This document shows, one piece after another, positions 1 to 6,901 of a stretch of 64,000 nt of DNA; position 1 is the stretch's first letter, and each line of letters begins with the position of its first letter. Origin of the DNA: Anaeromyxobacter terrae (GTDB taxonomy: Bacteria; Myxococcota; Myxococcia; Myxococcales; Anaeromyxobacteraceae); the NCBI RefSeq assembly GCF_022690685.1, contig NZ_JALCYY010000016.1, forward strand, positions 33,115 to 97,114, read 5' to 3'. Under the pieces are notes generated by a model. That model did not search any database. It saw only the letters and a program-made list of their open reading frames with translations, and was not told the DNA's origin. The translations under genes and the position numbers were made by a program.

Positions 1-642
1 CGCTGCCCCGAGGTGAAGGTGGTCGTCGGATGCGAGCTCACGTCCGAGGACGGGTCGCACGTCATCGGGCTGAACCTGCGCGACATGATCCCGGAGAAGG
101 AGCTCTTCGCGATCCTGGAGGGCATCAAGCTGCAGGGCGGCCTGGTGCTGCTCCCGCATCCGTTCCGGCGAGGCAGCGGCATCTTTCGGAGCGACGCGAG
201 ACGCCCCGACCAGCTCGTGAAGGACGTGCTCACTTACGTCGACATCGTGGAGTGCTTCAACGGGAGGGACAGCTACGAGAACAACCAGCGGAGCTACCGG
301 TTCGCCCTGACGCACGATCTGCCGGCGGTGGCGGGGAGCGACGCCCACTTCCCGGGCGAGGTCGGCTCGGTGTTCGTGGAGTACTTCGCTGACGACTTCG
401 TGCACGGCGTTTCGCCGCACCGCGTCTGGTTCCCCTCCCAGGCACCGAGGAGGGAGAACCCGGCGAAGAGAAAGCTCATGGAGCTCTATCACGGACGCAA
501 GGACAGCCTCCCGCCGGTCGTCACGACCGCGTACCGCGCCTTGAAGAGGTGGACGAGACGCGACTCCCCGCGGACGCCGGGAGTGTCTGCGCCGCAGTAC
601 GAGTTCCCGGTCGCCGGGGCTCGGCATCATCCCCCCGGCTAA
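1..642 (+). CDS. PHP-domain phosphoesterase, 5' end outside window
   Basis: The reading frame is open to the first base of the window, so the N-terminal part of the gene lies upstream. What remains (about 213 residues) is the second half of a PHP-type metal-dependent phosphoesterase: a strand ending in GCELT followed by HVIGLNL, a LLPHPF segment and a GSDAHFP segment, which in PHP proteins supply metal-binding Glu, His, Asp and His. The tail after about residue 140 (ENPAKRKLMELYHG onward) is basic and not recognised. It is followed after 14 bases by a sugar-phosphate transferase and is probably in the same transcript, so a role linked to the polysaccharide locus is inferred. The exact substrate cannot be told from the sequence. 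Confidence 0.75.
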   Translation, partial: RCPEVKVVVGCELTSEDGSHVIGLNLRDMIPEKELFAILEGIKLQGGLVLLPHPFRRGSGIFRSDARRPDQLVKDVLTYVDIVECFNGRDSYENNQRSYRFALTHDLPAVAGSDAHFPGEVGSVFVEYFADDFVHGVSPHRVWFPSQAPRRENPAKRKLMELYHGRKDSLPPVVTTAYRALKRWTRRDSPRTPGVSAPQYEFPVAGARHHPPG

Positions 643-656
643 CGCTGGACTCCTCG

Positions 657-1247
657 ATGCAGCTCTTCCTCAAGCGATCGATCGATCTTCTACTGGCAGC
701 GTCGTTGCTGCCGGTCCTGTCGCCGCTCATGGGCGCGATCGCGCTGCTCGTGAAGGCGACGTCCCCTGGAGACGCTCTCTTCAGGCAGACGCGAGTGGGC
801 AAGGACGGTCGACCTTTCACGATCTACAAGTTCAGGACGATGGTCAACGCGGCTCCGCCGCCCGAGCTCGATCCACATCCGACGCGACTCGGGGCACTCC
901 TTCGGAGGTCCAGCCTCGACGAGCTGCCTCAGCTCTTCAACATCGTGAAGGGCGACATGAGCTTCGTCGGCCCGCGCCCGGATCTGCCGCGCCACGTGGA
1001 GAAATACACCCCGTTCCAGCGGCAGCGACTCCAGATGCGGCCCGGCATCACCGGCTGGGCGCAGGTCAACGGCCGGAACCAGATCCCTTGGGAGGAGCGG
1101 ATCGAGCTGGACGTCGACTATGTCCGGAGTTGGTCCTTGCTCCGCGATCTCGGGATCGTCTTCAGCACGATCGGCGTCGTCCTGGCGGGTAGAGGGGCTG
1201 ACAGTGGGCGAAAGGGGAGCGGGTCATGGGAAAAGCGCAGCATCTGA
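657..1247 (+). CDS. undecaprenyl-phosphate sugar-phosphate transferase (PglC/WbaP catalytic type)
   Basis: The 196-residue protein is the short, monotopic form of the bacterial sugar transferase family, which moves a sugar-1-phosphate from a nucleotide sugar to undecaprenyl phosphate at the inner membrane and so starts a repeat unit. It has one hydrophobic segment at about residues 7-30, then KFRTM, LRRSSLDELPQL, SFVGPRPDLP and the GITGWAQVNGR motif. The frame is open further upstream, but ATG at 657 begins the family-typical MQLFLKRSIDLL. The end overlaps the next gene by 22 bases, which implies translational coupling. A second enzyme of this family lies at 22810-23505. The sugar is not determined by the sequence. 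Confidence 0.9.
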   Translation: MQLFLKRSIDLLLAASLLPVLSPLMGAIALLVKATSPGDALFRQTRVGKDGRPFTIYKFRTMVNAAPPPELDPHPTRLGALLRRSSLDELPQLFNIVKGDMSFVGPRPDLPRHVEKYTPFQRQRLQMRPGITGWAQVNGRNQIPWEERIELDVDYVRSWSLLRDLGIVFSTIGVVLAGRGADSGRKGSGSWEKRSI

Positions 1248-2281
1248 CCGTCCTGGTCACCGGGACCGGCTCCGCCCTGGGTGTCTCCATCTTCAAGGCG
1301 TTTCGCCAGTCCAGGCTCCGCCCTCGGATCGTCGCGACGGACGCGGATCCCAGGTCTGCGGGGCTGTTCCGAGCGGACGCCGCCTACGTGCTGCCCAGGG
1401 TCGCCGAGGTCGAGGACCTCTATCTCCGCCGCCTCGAGGAGATCTGCCTCCGAGAGCGCGTCTCGACGGTGTGCTTCGGCTCCGAGATCGAGATGAGGCG
1501 CATGGCGCCACGCATCCAGGACTTCGAGCGGGCGACGGGGGCCAGGCTCGTCCTCAACGAGCCGCGGTTCCTCGATGCGCTGCTGGACAAGTGGCACATG
1601 ACGTGCCGCCTGCGTGAGCGGGACCTTCCGGTCCCGGATACCGTTCCGGTCGCCGACGCGGAGGCGGTCCGCTCCTTCGTCACGCGCAACGCCTTCCCTT
1701 ATGTACTCAAGCCCAGGGATGGCTCCGGGTCGAAGGGCAAGTTCGTCCTGCGGAGCCAGGCGGAGCTGGAGTTCTTCTCCCGCTACGTGCCGAACGCCGT
1801 CCTGCAGGAGTACCTGTTCCCCGACGACGAGGAGTACACGGTCGGCATCTACAAGAGCCCGCGAACCGGGTACGTGGGCCAGATCGTCTTCCGGCGAGCG
1901 CTCGGAGCCGGGCTGACGTACAAGGCCGAGGTCGTCTTCGACGACGAGATCGAGGCGGTCTGCAGGCGGGTCGTGGAGTCGTTCGACATCTGGGGCCCCA
2001 TCAACATCCAGCTGCGGAAGACCGCCGCCGGCGTTCGCATCTTCGAGATCAACCTCCGGTTCTCCAGCTCGACGGTGATGAGGGCGTCGTTCGGCTTCAA
2101 CGAAGCCGAGCTGTGCCTTCGTGACCTCGTTCTCGGTGAGGCGATCGCCCGCCCGGCCGTCCGTCCGGGGTTGTGCCTGCGCTACTGGGACGAGGTGTAC
2201 GTCGCGCCCGAAGATCACCTCCGCCTTCGGGAGACGGGGCACGCGCCGGAGCCGCGCGGAGTGAAGCTCGACGATTTCTGA
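1226..2281 (+). CDS. ATP-grasp domain carboxylate-amine ligase-like protein
   Basis: The protein (351 residues) has a Rossmann-like N-terminus (VLVTGTGSALG), then the ATP-grasp fold: YVLKPRDGSGSKGKF at about residues 155-170 forms the nucleotide-binding lysine and glycine loop, and FEINLRFS near residue 275 supplies metal-binding Glu and Asn. Enzymes of this fold join a carboxylate to an amine through an acyl phosphate. It starts inside the end of the sugar transferase gene and is followed after 24 bases by a FemAB-like acyltransferase. A role in amide decoration of a sugar (for instance with an amino acid) is an inference. A second ATP-grasp gene at 21176-22144 also sits close to a sugar-phosphate transferase. 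The substrate is unknown. Confidence 0.82.
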   Translation: MGKAQHLTVLVTGTGSALGVSIFKAFRQSRLRPRIVATDADPRSAGLFRADAAYVLPRVAEVEDLYLRRLEEICLRERVSTVCFGSEIEMRRMAPRIQDFERATGARLVLNEPRFLDALLDKWHMTCRLRERDLPVPDTVPVADAEAVRSFVTRNAFPYVLKPRDGSGSKGKFVLRSQAELEFFSRYVPNAVLQEYLFPDDEEYTVGIYKSPRTGYVGQIVFRRALGAGLTYKAEVVFDDEIEAVCRRVVESFDIWGPINIQLRKTAAGVRIFEINLRFSSSTVMRASFGFNEAELCLRDLVLGEAIARPAVRPGLCLRYWDEVYVAPEDHLRLRETGHAPEPRGVKLDDF

Positions 2282-2305
2282 CGTGATGCGCGAGGTAGGG
2301 CGGCC

Positions 2306-3391
2306 GTGGAGACGATCCTGCGGAGAGAGGATGCGGCCGCGTGGTCCGCGCTCCTCGCGAAGGCCGGGGTCACCGACGTGTTCTTCACGCCGGGATACGT
2401 GGCCGCGAACGAGCCCGCCTTCGGTGGGGTCGCGGAGTGCTTCGCCTACGAGGAGCGCGACGCCGTCGTGGTCTATCCGTACGTCAGGCGACCGATCGAA
2501 GAATCCGGGTACTGGGACATCACCTCGGTCTACGGGTTCGGAGGCTACGTCAAATCCCCTCGCGATGCCCCCATCCCGCGATTCGCCGCGGTCTTCGCGG
2601 AATACTGCCGCGAGGCGGGCATCGTGAGCGAGTTCGTTCGGTTCCACCCGCTGCTCGGCAACCACCGGGACATCGAGCCGCCGCCGGTGGACGTGCGCCT
2701 CCATCAGCAGGTCGTGTGCATCGACTTCAGGGCCGACGGAGGGGACCTCCACCCACTCGGGGACAAGGACGTCCGGAGGAGGGTCAGGAGGGCGCGGGAA
2801 GCGGGCCTCGAGGTGATCGACGATCTCGGCGGTCGGTTCTTTGGCGAGTTCGTCGCGCAATATCGAGCGACCATGGCGCTCCGGGGCGCGGAACGGTTCT
2901 ACTTCTTCCCCGATCCGTTCTTCCGGTCCATCCGGGAGCTTCTGGGGCGAGGAGCGCGTCTCCTGGTCGCGGTCCTCGACGGCCGCGTGCTGGGAGGGCT
3001 GCTGATGCTGTACGGCGAGGAGTTCGCGTACTACCACCTCGCTTGCTCCGACCCTCAATCGCGTACGCTGGGCACGAACGATCTCCTGCTGGTCGCGGCG
3101 ATCGAATGGGCCCATCGAATCGGCAAGAGACGCTTCCTGCTCGGCGGCGGGCTCAACGGCGAGGACTCGCTCTTCCGCTACAAGGCCAGGTTCTCTCCTG
3201 GCCGGGCGGATTACTTCCTGGGACGTCGTATCCACCTGCCCGAGATCTACGAGCGGCTCTGCGCGGAGAAGATGCGGCGGGACGGGAGCGATCCGGAGAA
3301 GTTCCGCTCGCGCCCGTGGTTCCCGCTGTATCGCAGCGCCGCCGCGGACGAGGTAGGGGACCGGAGCGTTCCCATGGGGTCGCCGCCCTAG
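2306..3391 (+). CDS. FemAB/BioF2-like GNAT-fold acyltransferase
   Basis: This 361-residue protein matches the FemAB-like/BioF2-type acyltransferases that occur in polysaccharide loci. Recognisable parts are the first GNAT half with YWDITSVYGFGG, the arginine-rich segment DKDVRRRVRRAREAG, and the second half with LLVAVLDGRVLGGLLMLY, AYYHLACSD and RFLLGGGLNG. Family members transfer an aminoacyl or acyl group; which one is not visible here. The start is GTG at 2306; no ATG is available in the same frame upstream. A distant relative lies at 13988-15028. Its neighbours, an ATP-grasp enzyme and membrane glycosyltransferase-like proteins, suggest it modifies the repeat unit. Confidence 0.78.
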   Translation: METILRREDAAAWSALLAKAGVTDVFFTPGYVAANEPAFGGVAECFAYEERDAVVVYPYVRRPIEESGYWDITSVYGFGGYVKSPRDAPIPRFAAVFAEYCREAGIVSEFVRFHPLLGNHRDIEPPPVDVRLHQQVVCIDFRADGGDLHPLGDKDVRRRVRRAREAGLEVIDDLGGRFFGEFVAQYRATMALRGAERFYFFPDPFFRSIRELLGRGARLLVAVLDGRVLGGLLMLYGEEFAYYHLACSDPQSRTLGTNDLLLVAAIEWAHRIGKRRFLLGGGLNGEDSLFRYKARFSPGRADYFLGRRIHLPEIYERLCAEKMRRDGSDPEKFRSRPWFPLYRSAAADEVGDRSVPMGSPP

Positions 3392-3411
3392 GCCGCGGGC
3401 GCGAGCATGCG

Positions 3412-4965
3412 ATGTTACGTCGAGTGTTCACGGTGGAGCGCGGCGAAGTCGAGTGGCGTGCGTCCCCAGAGCGGCCGCGGAGCCAGCGCACCCTTCTCGA
3501 GGTCCTGGCGGTCGCCGTCGCGCTGCTGTCGGCTGGGTACCTGCTCCTGCTCTGGTCGCTCGACGCCCTACCGATACAGGACCTCCCCAACCACCTCGCC
3601 CGAGCGACCGTCGAGGCCGACCTGCTGTTCCATGACGGGAGGCGGTTCGGCTCGATGTTCGCGGTGGACCTCGAGCTCTGGCCGTTCGTGGGAGGGGATC
3701 TGGCGCTCGCCGGGCTCGTGGCGGTCTTCGGCTCCGACGTCGCCGGACGGCTCTGGCTGATGGCGGTCGCCGCGTCGCTGCCGCTGTCGCTCGCCGCCTA
3801 TCTTCGGACGACTGGTCACTCGGCGTACGGCGTCCTGCTGTCGTTCCCGCTGTCGCTGTACCTGACCACCGACTGGGCGCTCCTGAGCGGTCTCCACCAC
3901 TACCGCCTGGGACTGGCGTTCGTCCTGCTCGCCCTCGCCGCGGGGCACGTGTGGTTACGAAGCGGCTCGGTCGGTGCCTACGTCGCGTGGGCAGGGCTCC
4001 TCGCCGTCTCGTACCTGCTGCACCTCTCGGCGCTCGTCCTCGGTGCCATGGGAGCGGCAAGCATCGCGCTCGTCTCGCTCGCCATGCGGACGACGACGTG
4101 GCGGAGGGTCGTCGCCGGTACGCTTCCCGTGGTCGCGCTCGCCGTCTGGCAAGCGAGCTACGCCGGTGGGGCGCCCGACGGCGACTGGAGCTGGGGAGGA
4201 CTCAGGAAGATCGTCCGGCTCGTCTCCCCGTACTACCGCTATGATCGGCTCGGCGACGCGGCGCTGTTCCTGCTGTTCGCGGCCGTGTGCGTGCTGCTGC
4301 TCGTCCGCGGGAGGGCCCTGAGATCGGACCCACGCTTCGTGAACGCCGCGGCGCTGGCGCTGGTGTTCCTCGGCACCTACGCGGCGCTGCCGTTCGAGAG
4401 CGGCCGCGTCTACTACATCGACAGCCGCGCGTTGCCGCTCGTCGCGATCTTCGTGCTCGTCGCGTCGCTCGCGGCGGTGGAGCACGCTCCTCGGCGGAGC
4501 ACGATCGCGGTCGTGCTCGCCGTCCTGCTCGCCGCGGCCAACCTGGCCGCGATCTCCACGCCGCTCATTCGGCACAACGCGGTCATGCGACAGTACAGGG
4601 CGGTCGCCGCCGAGATCCCCGCGGGCGCTCGCGTCCTGCCCGTCGCCACGGCGCCTCACGTGGGTCACGTCGACATGTACCTCCACGCCGGGGCGTTCGC
4701 CACGCTCGAGGCCGGCGCCATGACGCCCTATCTCTTCAGCGGCGGACCGAACAGGTTCTTCCGTTACCTGGCGCGGCCGAAGGGCATCGTCGACGAGTTC
4801 TGGTACCAGGCGGGAACGACGCTCGACCCGCACATGCGGTCGGCGATCGTCGATCAGTTCGATTATCTGCTCGTGAAGAAGCCGTACGATCCGGGGCGCC
4901 TGCCGCTTCCCGTGCAGGAGGTCGTCGGTTCCGAGTCCGCCGCGCTCCTGAAGATCATCCGTTGA
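3412..4965 (+). CDS. polytopic membrane protein, GT-C-like
   Basis: The 517-residue protein has about ten to twelve hydrophobic segments spread from residue 30 to 390 and a soluble C-terminal part of about 120 residues. The first membrane segment is followed by PIQDLPNHLAR, an acidic loop motif resembling the first extracytoplasmic loop of GT-C glycosyltransferases that use polyprenyl-linked sugars. No named family was recognised. The frame is open far upstream, but that part runs antiparallel in logic to the preceding gene and has no family features, so ATG at 3412 was chosen. It lies 20 bases after the FemAB-like gene and 9 bases before the GT87-like gene, in one probable operon. Confidence 0.7.
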   Translation: MLRRVFTVERGEVEWRASPERPRSQRTLLEVLAVAVALLSAGYLLLLWSLDALPIQDLPNHLARATVEADLLFHDGRRFGSMFAVDLELWPFVGGDLALAGLVAVFGSDVAGRLWLMAVAASLPLSLAAYLRTTGHSAYGVLLSFPLSLYLTTDWALLSGLHHYRLGLAFVLLALAAGHVWLRSGSVGAYVAWAGLLAVSYLLHLSALVLGAMGAASIALVSLAMRTTTWRRVVAGTLPVVALAVWQASYAGGAPDGDWSWGGLRKIVRLVSPYYRYDRLGDAALFLLFAAVCVLLLVRGRALRSDPRFVNAAALALVFLGTYAALPFESGRVYYIDSRALPLVAIFVLVASLAAVEHAPRRSTIAVVLAVLLAAANLAAISTPLIRHNAVMRQYRAVAAEIPAGARVLPVATAPHVGHVDMYLHAGAFATLEAGAMTPYLFSGGPNRFFRYLARPKGIVDEFWYQAGTTLDPHMRSAIVDQFDYLLVKKPYDPGRLPLPVQEVVGSESAALLKIIR

Positions 4966-4974
4966 GAGGAGAAC

Positions 4975-6318
4975 GTGGAGCACACGTTCGATGGCGAGGG
5001 GACTGGCGGCCGCGGGATGCGGCTGTCGGGCATTCGCCGCGCCCTGCACCGGCCCTGGCACTGGGCCGTGGCGGCGCTCATTCTCGCCGAGCTCGTGGTC
5101 CGAGGACCGGTCCGGGCCCTCCAGGAGAGCCGCGATCTGACGGTTCACTTCGGCGCGGCGCGCGTCTGGGTGGAGGGGGGAAACCCCTACGACATGCGCC
5201 AGGTCGGCGATGCGTTCGAGGCGGGCGGCGGTCCGCGCGAGACGAGGCCGACGCGCGAGTACATGCCCTCCGTCTATCCGCCCGTGACGTTCGCGGTCGA
5301 GGCTCCGCTGGCGCTCCTGGGCTGGCGGACCGCCGTCGCCGTCTTCGCGGCGGGCGCTCTCGCGCTGGTCCTCCTCGCCCTGTCGCGGTTCGTTCGCGAT
5401 GCGGGGCTGTCCGGCGGACGCGCGGCGGTCGCCGTGCTCGGTTCGCTCGCACTGGCGCCGCTGCACACCGGGCTCGGCGCGGGACAGGTCGCGATCCCCA
5501 GCGCCGCGTTCCTCCTCCTCGGGTGGGCGCTGCGGCAGGAGAGGCCCGCGGCTGCCGGCGTGCTCCTCGCCATCGGCACCGCCCTGAAGCCGCCCCTCGC
5601 CATCCCGTTCCTGCTCGCCTGCGCCGTGAGGCCTGCGCTCCCGCTCGTCGCCGTGGGCACAGCCACGCTCGGCGGCCTCTTCGTCGCCGCCGTGGCGCGC
5701 CTTCACGCGGGAGGGCACGATTGGGTGAGCGACTGGCTCGGCCTGGTCCGCGAGGCGGCTGCGCCCTCCGGGATGAATGACGTCCGGCCGGAGGCGGGCG
5801 GCAGCATCCCGATGATCCACCTGGAGATGCTCCTGTGGCGGATCACGTCCAGCCCTGCGGCGATCACCGTGCTGACGCTCGCCGCCACGCTCCCGGTGGC
5901 CGCCTTCGCCTCGTGGCGCCTGCGCGTCGCGCGAGATCGCCGAACCGAGCTGCTCGCGCTCGCCGCGCTGGTCGTCGCGTCTCTCCTCGCGACGTATCAC
6001 CGAACGTATGACGCCTTCCTGCTCGCGGTGCCGCTCGTCGCAGTGCTGGCCGCTGGCGATGGCCTGTCGAGGCCGCTTCGCTACGCGCTCGGTGCCTGCT
6101 TCGCGCCGTTCCTGCTGCCCGGGGCGCCGACGCTGCACGTCCTCGTGAGCGCGGGGAAGGTGCCTGCGTGGCTCTCCGGCTCCGCCGTGTGGCGGATCCT
6201 GCTCGTGCCGCACCAGATCTGGGCGCTGCTCGCGCTCGAGGTCCTCCTCGTGGTGCTGCTCGCGCGACACTCCGCCCCGGCAGGCGCCCGCGTCGCGCCG
6301 GCGCGCGCAGAACGGTAG
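4975..6318 (+). CDS. GT87-like polyprenol-dependent glycosyltransferase, membrane protein
   Basis: The 447-residue polytopic protein carries features of the GT87/DUF2029 family: WVEGGNPYDMRQ after the first membrane segment, YPPVTF, LGAGQVAIP and GTALKPPLAIPF. Family members are integral membrane enzymes that transfer a sugar from a polyprenyl phosphate donor on the outer face of the cytoplasmic membrane. About ten membrane segments are seen. The GTG start at 4975 has a good ribosome site (GAGAGGAGA) seven bases before it. It closes the first block of the locus; no gene follows for almost 600 bases. Confidence 0.8.
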   Translation: MEHTFDGEGTGGRGMRLSGIRRALHRPWHWAVAALILAELVVRGPVRALQESRDLTVHFGAARVWVEGGNPYDMRQVGDAFEAGGGPRETRPTREYMPSVYPPVTFAVEAPLALLGWRTAVAVFAAGALALVLLALSRFVRDAGLSGGRAAVAVLGSLALAPLHTGLGAGQVAIPSAAFLLLGWALRQERPAAAGVLLAIGTALKPPLAIPFLLACAVRPALPLVAVGTATLGGLFVAAVARLHAGGHDWVSDWLGLVREAAAPSGMNDVRPEAGGSIPMIHLEMLLWRITSSPAAITVLTLAATLPVAAFASWRLRVARDRRTELLALAALVVASLLATYHRTYDAFLLAVPLVAVLAAGDGLSRPLRYALGACFAPFLLPGAPTLHVLVSAGKVPAWLSGSAVWRILLVPHQIWALLALEVLLVVLLARHSAPAGARVAPARAER

Positions 6319-6901
6319 ATCCGCGTCGCCCGCGCGTCCTTGCAGCCGAGCGGCAGTCATCGCCGCGTCCCGAGCACGCGTCGGGCGCCGTGATCGCCTG
6401 TGGGTGAATCCGCCTCACGCGCGCGATCGCCACCCGGAGGTTGCTCGCGCCGCGATCGGGCAAGCCCGAGGCTCCTGCGCGTTCGATCCTCGATGATCGA
6501 ACCCCCGATAAGGGGGAAACGGCAACCGACCGGTCGGAATGTCGGCTGGCGCCCAGCTCCCGGCCGCACAGGCGAGGAGCCGCTCACTCAAAGCAAACGC
6601 CGCCGCCGACGGGCCCAACCGCAAGGGCCTAGGATGCTTGCCTAATTGCCGGGTCAGGCCGCACTCCAGGTGTCGTTCGACCCGTGCGGCTCCTTAGGGG
6701 TATGACATCCAGATCGCAGTCGAACGCCAGAAAACTCAGTAATATCGGATGGTTCTTACCTTGGGTGCTTTCCCACCTACCCACTGGGTGTGGTCGTCTC
6801 CCTTCGTCGGAGTCCCGCAAACGGATGTCGTGGAGTCGCGGGATATCGCGCTGGACCCTCAGTCAAGTCGACCGGAGGGGGGATGAAAGGGAAACGCCTC
6901 A
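6319..6901. other. 583-base gene-free region with a run of inverted repeats
   Basis: No convincing protein gene is present. The middle part is a chain of stem-loops: GTTCGATC/GATCGAAC (6481-6502, six-base loop), CCCCC/GGGGG (6502-6516), the perfect palindrome CCGACCGGTCGG (6526-6537), GCTGG/CCAGC (6545-6557), GGCCC/GGGCC (6612-6629) and GCCGCAC/GTGCGGC (6658-6690). From about 6690 to 6880 the DNA is less GC-rich and could hold the promoter of the lipoprotein gene that follows, but no clear -35/-10 pair was found. The stretch could be a structured leader or a non-coding RNA; this is inference. Confidence 0.6.

Noticed and set aside
6581..6660. Similarity to a c-di-GMP (GEMM-I) riboswitch: GCAAAC, CGCAAGGGCCTA and GCCGGGT in order
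   Set aside because: The spacing differs, the core GGACGCAAAGCC segment is missing and the expected closing helix cannot be formed. An Infernal search with the Rfam GEMM-I model would settle it.
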